Shown here: piece by piece, positions 1 to 12,631 of the stretch
How the letters are laid out: every line of letters starts with the position of its first letter
Position numbering within the stretch: the first letter of the stretch is position 1
Assembly (NCBI GenBank): GCA_012932295.1
Contig: JAAONU010000004.1
Location: 29,304,304-29,368,303 of the forward strand
Length of the DNA stretch: 64,000 nucleotides
Origin: Cyclina sinensis
Taxonomy: Eukaryota > Mollusca > Bivalvia > Venerida > Veneridae
Reading direction: 5' to 3'
Position numbers and translations under genes: made by a program
Notes under the pieces: generated by a model
What the model saw: only the letters and a program-made list of their open reading frames with translations
Database searches by the model: none
What the model was told of the DNA's origin: nothing

Positions 1-760
1 AGGTGCTATGCTATCTTGTCGCGTCATCTTATATATGAATCAGGTGAACTTGTCTATCAACCGTGTTTTTATGTTAAACAGCTATGCTATTATGTCAAAC
101 ATGGTATTATCTTGTCCATATAGTGTCATATTAGGTGAAACAGCTATGTTAATATGTCAAAAGGATGTGTCATCTTATTTACGAATATGATGAACTTTTC
201 TGTGTAACGTATCATTTTCTCAAATGCATATGTTGTTTTGTCAAAAGGTTATTTTTTCGAGATATTGTCTTATTATGTCAAACAGCTATGTTACCCAGTC
301 AAAACTACATGCTATCTTGTCTACGAACCATGTGAACTTGTCCGTAGACTGTGTTAATATCAAATGGCTATTTTGTTTTATTAAAATATAATGTAATTTT
401 GTCAATGTGTTAGTATGTCAAACAGCTATGTTATTATATCATCAAGACGCGCCGTCTTCTCTACTTATCATGCGAATTTGTCAATAGACGGTGTTTTATA
501 TCAAATGGCCATGTTGTTTTGTAAACACATGGTGTTAGCAGAAAGTGTGTTATTTTGTCGTTAATTACGTTATTATGTTAAAAATACCTATTCGCCATGT
601 GAACAAATCATGTGAACTTGCCTATTGTTCGTGTGTGTAATTATGGCAAATGTCCATTTTATTTTGTCAAATGTGGTGAACTACATTTATTTTGTCTACT
701 TAGCGCCTTATTATGTCAAAACAAGTTTTGTTTTATATACGAATCATATGGACTCCATAT
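1..760. repeat. Degenerate satellite, units of about 142 bp
   Basis: The block gtgaacttgtc (with variants) recurs at 44, 188, 332, 472 and 612, which gives spacings of 144, 144, 140 and 140 bases. Between these lie equally spaced copies of aacagctatgttattatgtc. This is about five diverged head-to-tail units, and the array probably extends left of the window. Short open frames here are by-products of the repeat. It lies just upstream of the first caspase A exon seen, so it may occupy the intron before it. Confidence 0.7.
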
Positions 761-1170
761 TGTTTCCAATTAAGCAGTTAAAGTAACGAATCCAGTTGTA
801 GCGACAAATCACAAATGCGATAAATAAATCAAGATTTGAGTTTGACAAAGTGCCAGAGTCGATCACAAGTTAATTTGGTTCTTAAACAAGATGACAAGTT
901 TTTTTAGAAAGAAAAATAGCATAGCTGTTTCACATAAGAAGGCACTAATGGCCAAGAACGCATCTGGCATAATAACACGCAAAAAAGACGAGTTTACATG
1001 ATTATCATGAGATGTCATGCTTTTAAATATAATAACATTTGTATATGACATAATGGGACACCATATTGACGACATATCAAGAAATATGACAGCATAAGAC
1101 AGCTATGGCATTCCATATAGATCACGGTCCGCTCCCTCTGCACTACTAGTCTACATTTTGTCCGTTTCAG

Positions 1171-4100
1171 AATTCAGAAGTATGGCGTCACGATATGATC
1201 TGAATCATAAATACCGGGGTACAGCCCTGATAATCGGCAACAAGTTCATAGGCCAGGGCTGTAACCAGAGAGACGGGTGCGAGCAAGATGTCACAATGAT
1301 GGAAGAACTGTTTAAGAAGCTCGACTTTAATGTGACCAAGCTCAGGAATTTGACGGTTGCAGAAATGAAACAGGAATTAGAGAAAGGTTTTTCCTCTTTT
1401 AATGTTCAGTAAATGTTCAGTAAATAAACAAACGTTTCAAAATTCGTAACAACTGCTTCGACAACTTCACATTTATCAATAAAACCTTTTTTTCTGTTCA
1501 GTTGCAATGTGATTTAAAGAAAAGGAATTTCTGCTTAACAAATACGTCACACCATACACTAAAACTCAAGGGGATAAAATTATAAAATAGATGTGATTAC
1601 ATCATTTCCCAAAACTAGAATGATATGATTCAGATACTTAATCACGGAATAATCCAAATAAAACATCTTATTTTGAATCCTACAAAATGTTTTGCGTGTT
1701 TTTTTCAGCAAGTCAGGATAAAAACAACGAATATTCGGATTGTTTTGTATTCGGCCTTAGTACGCATGGACATGAAGAACAAGTTTCCGCGACAGGGCCG
1801 ACATCGCCAGCAAACGTGTGGAAACATGGTGTACTTGGAGAAGACCGTGCAACGCTCTTCGTCGAGGACATCATAGATTATTTCACCGACGACAAGGCAT
1901 ACAAGCTTGCTGGAAAACCGAAACTATTTTTCCTGCAGGTGAGATGGTTTAACTAGAAATCGGGTCATAACGAAATTCCATTTATTCAAAATCAGAAATT
2001 AACCACTTAAGTTCCCCAATCTTTCATTTGCTTGAGAGGGAAACCAGCACACAGTCTCCCATAATTTGCAAATGACCATAGGCGAGTTCCCATGCTCTGA
2101 AAGCACCCCCATATTCGGCTAATTAACTTGCCTCCAACGTAACCACAATCCAATCTTTCATTACTCTTTATTTTCTACAGTTCAATTTCCCATATTCTTA
2201 AATAGTAAAAGTTCGATTCTGCATATAACTACTTTACAATCTTTCCTTTTTTAAACTAAAGTCCAGATTCACATATTTTGAAATAAACCACAGTAAGACT
2301 TCGGTACTCTTCAACTGACTTCAGCCAATACTCCCATATTTTGCAAATGACTGCAGTGCAGTTTCTTGTATTCTAAAAACATGAAAGTACAATTTGATGA
2401 AAGCAATATCATTACCCGATATTCTTGAAATAACAAAAGTCAAGTCTTCCATATCCCGCATATGACAACAGAACGACTTTTCTTCCTAAACATAGCCTTA
2501 CCGTATTCTTTCTAGAGAACTACCATTTCTGTGTGACAATTCATTGTTCTTTTTTATCATTTTTATTTCTTCTCAGAACATTTACGAACAGAAATTATCT
2601 GTATTTGACACACACTACAATAAATCATAATGAATTCTTAAATATCCAAAAGCTAAGAACAAACACAGCACATTCTGCTCGAGAACTTGTTTCTTTGTTG
2701 TGAAGAAACAATTTATTGTGTACTTTTCAAGCCTTTGGAATGCTCTTTGATGTAGTTTATTGTACCGTTCTTCTTAACTGAATTTTGTAACATTGTATAT
2801 ATTAGTAAACACGGTGATTCGCGTGTAAGACAAACTGAGCACAGTGTGTACACAGTATGATTGGCTATTGTCTGTCCCCTGTCGTTAGGGGTGTGTCATT
2901 TTCAGCGTATTTCAAACAATTGTTTAACTACCGGTGGAAATGAAAACTACATAGTGTGCTGAAATAGTGCTGTTCAGATTGGCAGCTGGACGGAAAACCT
3001 GAAACAAACAAGACGACCAGATTTGTCTTATGATTTTACTTGTTTAAAACGATTTACTGCAGTTTGCTGATATAGCCCATTTGTAATATTTTGTCTCAGA
3101 CGAGTCATATAGGTGTACTTATTATAAAGATATACATTTAGATGAAACCAAACTTCTAAAGAATAATCAAGTTCCCAATGGGATTCGAACCCGCACTGAA
3201 CGGCACCGACCGCTTAGCAATACAAAGAAGGAACGCTTTAGACCATTCGGCTATCGCAACAACCCCACAGCCACCACCACCAACCCTAACGAGTGACCAG
3301 CTCCCCCTACGAGTGACCTACTTTCCAATAGGAATGCAGTTATAAGTTCTTGGCATCTACGCAAATATGAGCGAAATAGTTTTTTTTCTCGTATTTTACA
3401 GAAAATTGATCAATGTATAATATAAATAAGTCTTTAAAAGTTTTTTTATGATCAAGCTTTCTTGATTTTTATAGATTATTTATGCATATTTAGTAAATTA
3501 TTTTGAGTAGAAATTCACCATTTTGTATACAACTGTTACATTTTAAGGCCTGCAGGTCAAGGAATGTTAATAATATCTACGTCCCGCCATCAGATGACCG
3601 CTATGACCAGGGTTTTATGATGAATGTTGCGGTAACTGTGAAGGGGTCACCAAAGGAACGCAGAAAAGTCTTTGATGTTAGAGACACCGAAGACTGGGTA
3701 CATAGTTACGACTTGACGGATGCCGAGGATATATATGAAGACTGGAAAAGAGGTATGAAGAATGGTCGGTGGTCCAGTGATAACGCGCTGGACTGGTAAT
3801 CCAGGGGTCGCGAATTCGATCAGCGGCTCTTCCACTAACATAACTGTCTTCAGGATGAGACGTTAAACATTGGCTCCACAAATCAGTGCTATACACTGGA
3901 CATGGAAAACACCAGGGCTATCTCTGGAATGGGATGCTTCTGTTTATCTTGCACTAGCCCCGACAACCTAAAATTACTAAACTCTTCAAGGAGCGTGTGT
4001 CATATCGGCGACTCATAACGACGATAAATGAAAATAAACAAATATTAAAAATAGATATAAAGGATGCATTTGAATGACCGAACCTGATAAATAAATAAAT

Positions 4101-5441
4101 ACCGGTATGGTGTTGGCCGGTCTTTATTCGACAATATGAGAGTTCGATCTAAATACAGTTTTACCTAATTTATACTGTCTCGTTTTGGGAGCATTTTGCT
4201 TTTGCGCTTAATTACCCTTGAAAGTTTAGACTTAAAGCTTTTTTTCTGGTTATTGTACAGATCCCGACGAGTGGCATCCGAAGATAATGGATACGTCAGC
4301 TGGTTCGCAGACTTCTGAACATGATGCGGCTGGGGGAACCAGCGAAGAAGGCTCTGGCGGAAGTGATGAATCTAGGCCTCTGCCACAATCACCCTTTGAC
4401 GTTGTGCCAATCAAATGCCCTAACGATTTCCTAATTATGTACCCAGTTATGCCAGGTCGGTGTTTTAAACAGCATTTACTAATTGTTTTAGAATTGTAAC
4501 ATACATTCTGTTAAAAGTGTTTCATATACTATCTGACAAGTCTATAGGTTTTATTCATTCGTAAAACCAAACATTTAAATTTTTATGTACCTTCAAAATA
4601 GCACCGTCTTTTCTAAAAATTGAGATTTTGTTTTAATGGCATCGTTTTCTCATACCCGATTCAGACTGATCAAATTCAAACGAAACTAATCATTGTAAAA
4701 TTACCAGCATCGTCAAGCCAATGTATAGAAATCTCGCAAGAGTTACAGGTAAAAACCTGTAAAAGAAGTAAAGAACTCAATACTGAAGCAAATCAACGGA
4801 AGTGTCCTTATGATTAAAAAAAGTTTGAATTCATTGATTTTGGTGTTTGTATTGGTGATTTTTGTTTAGAAAGCTGACAGGAGTGTATTTAAATATTGCT
4901 CTTATCAACAGGTAAATTCGCATTCCGGAATCCAACCGACGGCTCTTACTTTTTCCAGTTCCTACATAAAGGAAACAATTTGAAACAGCTGCTTGGAGGA
5001 TGTAACCTGCTACAGTACCTTACTTACGTATGCCATGACATGAGCAGATTTGAGTACACCCCCGATTTAGACGCACTTCTAAAGGAAAACTTACAAATAG
5101 CAGCTACAGACCCATTGCGTCCGTTCAAAAAAATGCTATATGGAAATGTTAAGTACTTAAGTATGGGAGAAAACCAAGATTTGTTAGTTCATGTTATTGG
5201 TAAGTCTCATGAAAGCAGTCTTAGGGGTGATTCAACAAGAGTAGAACCGTATTTAAGGAGTGTGATAGAAACGCTAAAAGATCAACAGATGATAGATATT
5301 CTGAAAGTCATACTGCCTTTTAAGATGGCAGCTTGTGTAGTTCATAGGCTTACAGACAATATCGTATTCCAACCTAAAACATCGAACACACCCATGGGAA
5401 AACTGAAAGGTGAGTTACAGCGAAAACAAACAACCGTTTGA
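1171..5441 (+). CDS. Caspase A (C14 cysteine protease), 5 exons seen
   Basis: Exons are 1171-1386, 1709-1938, 3548-3752, 4261-4455 and 4912-5441; all junctions are GT-AG and phases agree (1, 0, 1, 1), giving about 458 codons. Exon 1 carries the large-subunit start (YRGTALIIGN, then the substrate Arg in NQRDG). Exon 2 carries the catalytic His in STHGHE and ends FFLQ. Exon 3 opens with ACRS, so the spliced site is QACRS, with the catalytic Cys at 3551-3553 and Ser where most caspases have Gly. A linker of about 120 residues, rich in Asp, Ser and Gly, leads to the small subunit (DFLIMYPVMPG, then FAFRNP and GSYFFQFL). About 80 extra residues separate the usual p10 helix (LLQYLTYVCHDMSRFEY) from its last strand (MAACVVHRLTDNIVFQP). 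Exon 1 is preceded by a good acceptor at 1169-1170, so a prodomain exon probably lies further upstream; otherwise ATG 1182 starts a short-prodomain form. Caspase identity is firm; initiator or executioner class is not. Confidence 0.88.
2030..2500. repeat. Degenerate short tandem repeat in caspase A intron 2
   Basis: Variants of cccatattctgcaaatgac alternate with agttcaatctcc-like blocks roughly every 28-60 bases through this stretch of the intron between exons 2 and 3. The copies are old and irregular. There is no coding potential. Confidence 0.4.
3171..3263 (-). other. tRNA-Ser/Leu-like relic (SINE head or pseudo-tRNA)
   Basis: The minus strand reads gttgcgatagccgaatggtc (A-box region), then a stretch of long-variable-arm size, then gcgggttcgaatccc (B box). 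The 5' and 3' acceptor halves pair at only about 5 of 7 positions and no clean anticodon stem forms. It lies inside a caspase A intron. I read it as a tRNA-derived relic, not a working tRNA gene. Confidence 0.4.
3764..4040 (+). mobile_element. tRNA-derived SINE, family A, copy 1
   Basis: It opens with the tRNA-like head agtgataacgcgctggactg followed by gggtcgcgaattcgat. The body contains ctctggaatgggatgcttct and cttgcactagccccgaca, and it ends in an AT-rich ataaataaa-type tail. The same head and body occur at 40371-40645 (+) and 12040-12293 (-). It sits in caspase A intron 3, straight after exon 3. Confidence 0.7.
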
Positions 5442-5490
5442 ATAGAACATTCAACACGTTGTAAAGACAGCTCTGGACTACATTCAACAT

Positions 5491-5496
5491 AATAAA
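5491..5496 (+). promoter_or_regulatory. Polyadenylation signal of caspase A
   Basis: An AATAAA hexamer lies 50 bases after the caspase A stop codon (5439-5441). This supports 5441 as the true end of the coding sequence. Confidence 0.5.
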
Positions 5497-6214
5497 TCCA
5501 GCCTCCTATTTTTACATACGTACCGTATGTGTTAGCATGACTTGTTTCTCTTAGTGTAAGCTATGAAAGCAATATTTTTCATGCTGCAACTGATACCATA
5601 ATATTGACATCTTATATAGAAACGTTATTGTCAAATTTACGTGTAAACAAATCTTACTAATCATAAATTTATATTTGAAAAGAAATGTCAGCAATTACGT
5701 GGATTATTTTTATTATCTTTATTTTATTATAAATGTTTTTTCAATGACTACAGGTATGTATTCAACATCAACTTTGTTGTTGTAAAGGTGATTAACTGAC
5801 AACAACACGTTAAATGAATGAAAGACAAACTGCTAAATGAACTTGTAGCTCACCTGTAAATATGTATATTAGAAAAAATGCAGATACTATCTCGTTTTAG
5901 CTGATTGGGAATAACTTACTCTACTGATGTATATAACCGATCAAGAGTGCATGTAAAATGTATGAAAATCTTGAATCTTCACGATGCTTTTTTATACTTT
6001 TTTTTTCGGGTAACCATGAAAATACTGTGTACTTGCTTAACTTGTCATTGTGTTTCTTCGAATTTAGTTTGATAAACAGAATATCTAGATACAAAACGAA
6101 TATAACAAATATTGCAGATACCTAAGAAATCGGCTCACTCCTATTGGCTTCTGGTAGGCATTATGAATGCCATAATGCCAGAAACATTGACGGTCCGAAG
6201 CTGAGTCACCATAC
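5497..6214. other. Gene-free stretch
   Basis: AT-rich sequence after caspase A. I see no exon, repeat family or RNA gene in it. Confidence 0.5.
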
Positions 6215-6468
6215 TTAACCCTTACCATGCTGGCAGCAATTGTGTTGGCCCTTGCGACCAGCGCAGACCAAGATCAGCCTGCACATCCGTGCAGTCTGAT
6301 CATGGTCTGCGCTATTCGCCTTTCAGTCAGGAAATTTTCAGTAAACACACCCATAGACAATTAATGGATCAGACGAAATTGAAAGATGGACAAGTCCATT
6401 TAAGATATTTAGCAGGCTAGTAACCCGGATCCGGGGCCTTAAAAAATATTTAGCATGCTAAGGGTTAA
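6215..6468. mobile_element. piggyBac-type MITE with TTAA target duplications
   Basis: The 246-bp body (6219-6464) is flanked by TTAA at 6215-6218 and 6465-6468. Its ends are inverted: CCCTTACCATGCT on the left and AGCATGCTAAGGG on the right, matching at 12 of 13 positions. TTAA duplication with ends starting CCCTT is the piggyBac superfamily signature. The inside contains the motif gaccagcgcagaccaagatc and has no open frame, so it is non-autonomous. Confidence 0.8.
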
Positions 6469-7019
6469 CATAATTTCTAGGTTTTCGGTTTAAATTCGAA
6501 ATAAAGGTATAACAACATGCAACATGGCCAAAAATTGAATAACTTTTTAAAACACTTTAGCTGGGCCTTGATGTGTGTCATCAAAATTATTTTACAGACA
6601 CCAAATACACTGCTCAGAATAACTAAGGGATCATTTGCACAATATTTTGATTAAATTTCTTCAGTAAGTTCTTTTCAAATCGACACTTTAGAATTCCATC
6701 GAACGTCTTTATTGTGTTCTGGATCTTAACTTTGGAATGACATTCCGTTAAACATTAGAACCTCTAAACCTATAGAGATATTCACAATGAGGTTTATACA
6801 GTATAAGTTTCCTTGTTTAGGAAGATTACCTACATTTTCTTATTCCATTTAATTTTCATTGTTAATGCTTGCTCCTGTATTCGCCTTTTCATACGCGTGA
6901 TTACTATACTTGATTTTTCAATTCTGTATGTGTAGATTTGTAAACTGCATGCTTTGTCTTAAAAAAATATTTTATGTTTGCATTGGCATGTAAGTACATT
7001 TGTTTAGGCCAGTATGGAA

Positions 7020-7090
7020 GATTGGGTTGCCCAAATATGCTGCCTTATTTAATAAAGACTTAATCATTATTATTATTATTATTATTTTAT
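7020..7090 (+). repeat. (ATT)n tail after ttaataaagacttaatc
   Basis: A short run ending in repeated ATT follows tttaataaagacttaatc. This resembles the 3' end of a reverse-transcribed (LINE/SINE-type) insert. No element body is recognisable upstream. Confidence 0.35.
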
Positions 7091-7239
7091 TTGCATTACT
7101 TAAAGACAGTAAATATTATAGTGATATAGTGTGGACTTAAACGAAGTTTACTAAAATAATTGTGTTTTACAGCCAAAATCCAAAAAACTGTAGTTTGTCT
7201 TTGATATTGGAAATGGCTAGTAGAAGTGTGAATGACCGG

Positions 7240-7790
7240 ATAATTATAGTTGACTTCTGTCGATACATTTATCAGTTGACATTACATACTATAGTTAGGC
7301 AACATTTTTTATTTTCTCTCCTGTGTCCTGTGTCCCAAAGAAAATCATGGTATCAGAAATGATTAAGTATCCCTTATAGGGACCAGAAGAGCTGGACACA
7401 ATACCATGCTGGCGCTCAGATTCAATGAGAAGTATGCGGATTTAGAATAAGTCCCTTTAGGTTTTTTCCAGTGGTGATCATAAAAAAATCCTTAAAGCTT
7501 CTACTGGATGGAGCTTTCAATGTTTCAAAAAGTCATGCATAGGAAGGAAGCTGTGATGTTTGTTTTACAATACTCTTTTGTTGCATGAACGACACTTTTA
7601 TCAGGTGACACTGCATACTATATAGCAAGGGAAACATTTAATTTTCTCCCCTGTGTGTCCAAAATATCTGAAATCAGACATAAAGGTTAGTAATCCAATA
7701 CAGAGACTGTTAGAGTTGGTCACTTACACCATACTGTACCATACTGGCGCTGTCTAATAATCGAAGACTCGATGTATACTGTAGGATGCC
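7240..7790. repeat. Imperfect direct duplication, about 325 bp apart
   Basis: The block around 7262-7330 (acattacatactatag ... ttttctctcctgtgt) recurs at about 7595-7660 (actgcatactatatag ... ttttctcccctgtgt). The following accatgctggcgct at about 7404 recurs as accatactggcgct near 7735. Two units of an old tandem duplication, non-coding. Confidence 0.5.
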
Positions 7791-8087
7791 AAAACATTCT
7801 TCCAGAGACTAGCTTAAGTGATCTAAATTCATACTGGTTGAATAAGCACAACTTTCAACAATGTTTGGTGTGCTATCGAACAATTAATCTCTTCGCTGAT
7901 TCTAGGGAAGGCATGTCAAACTATCAGAGTAATCAACTATGAAAGAATAAGGTATACTTAAAAGTTAGGACAATAATAGGGTTTGAAACCGTGTTCAGAG
8001 TCAGAGGAAATCAACGAGTCCAAAATTAGGTATGATCTCAGGACTAATTAGAGATAACAAAACTCACCGATATACGGTATTTATGTT

Positions 8088-8225
8088 TGGGTATCGATAG
8101 CTATGTGGACCGGACGTTTGCCTTCGATTCGAAAGGTCCCGGTAAAGATGCAAAGATACCTGATGCCATATATGCCTTATTTCACCTTCCAGTAACGGAC
8201 GTTACTAGCTATCTCTCAAAACAAG
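8088..8225 (+). mobile_element. tRNA-derived SINE, family B, copy 1
   Basis: This copy matches the reverse complement of 30845-30990. Shared parts are a tRNA-like head (tagctatgtgg ... attcg.aaggtcccgg) and the tail tgccatatatgccttatttc followed by acgttactagc. It is the more diverged of the two copies, and its B box is damaged. Confidence 0.6.
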
Positions 8226-8599
8226 CAGTATAGAAAGTCATGAAGTTATGTATCTGGATAACTGGTATTCCTATGCTAACACTGATATACAGTTTATATG
8301 TAGGTTATAGGCCCAGTTCATATAGTAAATAGGTAAGTATAATTTTTATTATAGTGACCTATTTTACATTTAACAACATACAAAAGATATAATAATTATA
8401 AACCTTTAATTTGCCAAAAAAGAATGAAATTATACCTCATGCTTTTAAAATCAACAGACTTCTGCAATATCAAAGCACTTTTATCAAAATTTCAATGAAA
8501 ACTCATACAACCTGAGGTACTATTTTTCAACGCGAATGTATGGATAAGAGGTGGTCATGTGATTGTAACAAGAAAATCTGGTGTGTAGCTTTATAATGT

Positions 8600-10020
8600 C
8601 CAAAATTGGTTCCATATTCTTTATTCTAACGCGAGTAAAGAATTACTGTAACTCATGCGGTTAATTATAATCAAGCATTTACAATGTATTCAAGAAGGAA
8701 AACTCAAGTTTAGAACCTAAAAGTCTTAAAATTCCAATAAGAAATAGGGAACTGGTTCCTCATGCCTCCTTCACAAACAAGTCACAGAAAATATGACTGT
8801 CGTAAATGCCATCATTTTTCTCTATGTATAACTCCTGTGTTTTATGATAATCAAGGACAGTCAATATCCACTAATAACTAAAGTTTTGAACCTAAAATCT
8901 TTAAAATCGAATGAGGAACTGGGAACTGGTTCGTAATTCTGTATTTTTAGACGAATAAGAAATGCACAATGTCGCTGTCACAGATGCCCCCATTTATCAT
9001 TTTTCAACTGTTATGTGATTTGTGATAATGTAGCATGTAAATAAACCAAGACTAAGAAAATGCTAGACGAATCTGTCGTTGATAAGAAGTGAGAGTAATT
9101 GAAGGCAGGACTGAATGCCGACAGAAGAGTTTCGACAAGCGAAATTGCGACTATCCGTGACATTGGCCTTGCTACCGACATAATTATTCTGACGGACCTG
9201 AAAGAAGACTAAATGATGTCAAAAGTATGTGCCAGATGGATTCCCCGACCTTTGAAAGAAGATGCAACAAAGATAGAAGGTTACACGTGCGTTTTATGGC
9301 ATTTTACTTGTTTATCCCCTTATGTTATTCATACATCGATATCGTCCGGGTAATTTCCGAACAACCCTCGTGACTCAAGCGTTGACCGTAAATTCAAGTT
9401 GTGTAAGGAGTGGAGAACTGGTTCTTAATATTAACACTCGAATAAGGAATAAGAAATATCGCTGTCGTATAATAAATTAAATTTGCCTGTAACCCATGTG
9501 ATTTATGATATAAAGGCGTATACATTATATTCCAGAACTAATTACGCAAGATTTCAACCTAAAATATCTCAAGTCAATATATTCCATAAAAATAACTCAA
9601 GTTTTTAACTTAAACGTTTATAAGTCGAATGAGGGATAGGGAATAGGTTTCTTATCCCAAATGAGAATATGAAATGGAAAATAAGACGTCGCAAATGCCT
9701 CTATTTATCTTTAATTTTTACTATAACTCATGTAATTATGATAATCAAGCACATAATCGTACAATATATTCCTGAATTAATAATTCAAGCTTTGAACCTT
9801 TACTGTTACCAGTCGAATAAGGAGGCAAACTGGTTCCTTTTTTGACTTATTCAACAGAGCATAATAATAATAATAATAATAATAAAAGAATAGAAAACAT
9901 GACTAAGGCAGTTTTCTCCATTTATCTGTATAATAACTGTAATTTATGTGATGTATTGTTACCAAGCACAAACTGTATATTACAGAAGGAATAACTCGAG
10001 ATTTTCTTTCAAATAGCATA
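8600..10020. repeat. Degenerate tandem array, units of about 180-220 bp
   Basis: The motif gggaactggttcct and variants recur near 8748, 8920, 9415, 9632 and 9826. Between copies are tatgataatcaagcac and tttgaacctaaaa. The order is kept, so these are tandem units, with foreign sequence at about 9050-9400 interrupting one. An (ATA)n run lies at 9862-9886. Confidence 0.6.
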
Positions 10021-12030
10021 ACGAATGGCTTTATCTAGTATTGCAACCAAAGCGCTGATAGCGCTGAAAGAACAGGGTTTTTTTTTGTGGGACACAGTGA
10101 CGTAATTTTGTTTATGGAAATATTCACCATTGTGACAAAGAACAGTTTGGAATCATACATGTAAACTTGGAAAGAGATTATTGAAATAAACATAACGTCA
10201 GTGTGCATGTCTGTAAGCCAGCTAAACCTACACTGCATTAAAACGACTTAGGTAATGACTACTGTTACACACTCAAAGCCTATGAGGAACCTCCAATAGT
10301 TTGGCGACATCGATAAACAAGAGTATCTGTAGTCTGTACAGTTTGTTGAATGCAAAATTTTCTTGGTCAGGTAAATGTTTAGACAATGTACATAAAAACA
10401 AGAGACAAAACGTAACTTGCAAATGTTATTTGTTCTATGAAGTTAAGAAAAGAGGCAACATAACAAATTTTTGATATGTAAGTGTGGAAGCATTGTATCT
10501 GCATCTTATATATCTAATATATGAAAATTTCCTCACACAGAAGCCAGGTCTATAGGCATTTTATTTTTACCTGATTAACTACTCTCTTTCATTGGCTGTT
10601 TTGTGCCGATAAAACATGACTTTCCTTCGTTGTTCGGACGGGTCCTACAAAACCTGCAAAATACAAAAACACGAGCAACGACAAACAAAAACATACAAAA
10701 ACACACACAAAAACACCCGAAGATAATTGGAAGTATGGCAAAGACACTAAAGAAAGAAAGAGACAATTGAAAATACATTTTACCCGTTAGATAAACTCTA
10801 CTAGCATAGGAGTAGTATCCGTAAAAACGTAGTCTCCGTATTTTTCGGCGTAGCTGTATTAAAATCGGGTTTGACCTACATTTGTAACGAATGAAATTGT
10901 AAGATAAAAAAAATCTTTAGCAGAAGAAGGAAGTTTGCCATTGGTTAAAAGGGTTGATCGTATGAAATTTTAGGGCAGAATTCCTTATTGTTAGTTTAAC
11001 TGTGTCTGAAAATGATGCAATAATAGCAACATTAATACAGCCGTAATTTAATATCAAAACGTTTTAATTATGATAAAATTATATTTAATGAAATACATTA
11101 TAATAAACATGACTAAATATTTAATTTATTTCATTGAAAATGACAATGACACTTTTAGCAATACAGTTTTTCTGTTTGCCTAAACTGTTACAAACTGGGA
11201 AATTCGATTATATGAGCGTTCAATATTTGCCAATATCCGAAATCTATACACTTACTATCAATTTTGTACTCTATCTACGCCGATATTTTTTTTAAAGATA
11301 TGTTTTGTACTTTTTCGAAATGAATAAGGTTGCTTTAATAAGCATCGACGCTAAATCTGTTAACTGAACTTAGAGACTGGAGTCTCTGTCAACTTTGTGA
11401 CAAACTTACCCGCTGTATTAACTCATTTAATCATTCGATATAATTCCATGATAGTGACAATAGAAATCTGCTAAAGTCTGTTAGAAACAGCATAGCATTG
11501 TATGTCTAAATAGATATATTCTTAAAGTAATCTTACGCGACTTTATGAAGAATTTTTTTTGCACATTTGGGTAGGTCATTGAATTAATACATGACTGGAA
11601 GTGTGTGCCTTTTCATGAACTAGATTTTACAAGGAATACTAGTATGGGAGTGACTTGATATTTTTATCATTTGCAGCATTGGGATCTTTCACATATTTTA
11701 GTGAAATTACCCTTTCAGTACCAGCAAGAATTAAATCAACAAAAAGTAAAAGTGTGCTCAACAGAGAAGTAACTGTGTGCATGTGTTATATTTTTTCAAA
11801 CCACTGCTTGTATCTGTACACTTATGCAGGCCATAGACCTGTACGAACTGAGCTTAAAGATATAAGATAAATTAGAGCTTATGTTATATGATTTTGGAAA
11901 TGATTTTCTTGGACATTAAGTATCAGTGGCCTTTAAAAAATCAATTTGAAGCAATGAATGTGTAGTCCTAATATGTAGCATAAGGTGGATTCTCTATCTT
12001 TCTATCTGAGTTTATTTATCAAAGGTTTTT
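10021..12030. other. Gene-free stretch
   Basis: AT-rich non-coding sequence. The reverse-strand frame at 10575-10778 comes from acaaaaacac low-complexity sequence. No element boundaries are seen. Confidence 0.5.
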
Positions 12031-12039
12031 GTTTCCCAT

Positions 12040-12293
12040 GCGCCTGACATCCTCTGAACAGTGCAGTACCTTTAGGTTGTGGGGGATGCAGAAAGAGATA
12101 CAGGAAGATACAGATACATTCCACTCCGAAGTCATCTGTTTCCTTTATATGGTCAGTGTCTAGCACTGTCATATTAAAACGCGGTTTAATGTATCAGCCA
12201 AAACGCAATCAGTTTAATTAGATAAGGAGCAGGTTATTGAACCTGCGACCCCTGGATTACTAGTCCAGCACGTTACCACTTGGCAACTGTTAA
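12040..12293 (-). mobile_element. tRNA-derived SINE, family A, copy 2
   Basis: Reading the minus strand, aagtggtaacgtgctggact is followed by gggtcgcaggttcaat, then the family body with gtatcttcctg and atcccccacaacctaaa. Same family as 3764-4040 and 40371-40645, but the most diverged of the three. Confidence 0.65.
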
Positions 12294-12631
12294 GGAAGGC
12301 CACTGCAACCTCAAACTCTCTTGTTTAGATTTCGTTAGCGGTCCTGAAGTAAGTAGAAAGCAACGAACAAATGTTTAACTTGTTTGTTTGTTTGTTAATT
12401 TTGTCTTCATGCTGTTTTTTCCCTTATAGTCTTCAATGCTTTATCTTTACGATCAGTATAACATGTATCAATAGCGAGAAAAAGTCAAATAAATGATTGA
12501 ATTTGTTTCATACCATGGCCATTTGAATGTTAATGCTAATACGCATATATCAAAACTTTACTTTTCCCTATTCTAAATAGAGGGATGATTAGAAAAGCAA
12601 AGTGTGTGCCTCGGCATGAAACCTTAACCTC

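Noticed and set aside
3171..3263. Working tRNA gene on the minus strand
   Set aside because: A and B boxes are present, but the acceptor stem has two mismatches and the anticodon arm does not form; listed only as a tRNA-like relic.
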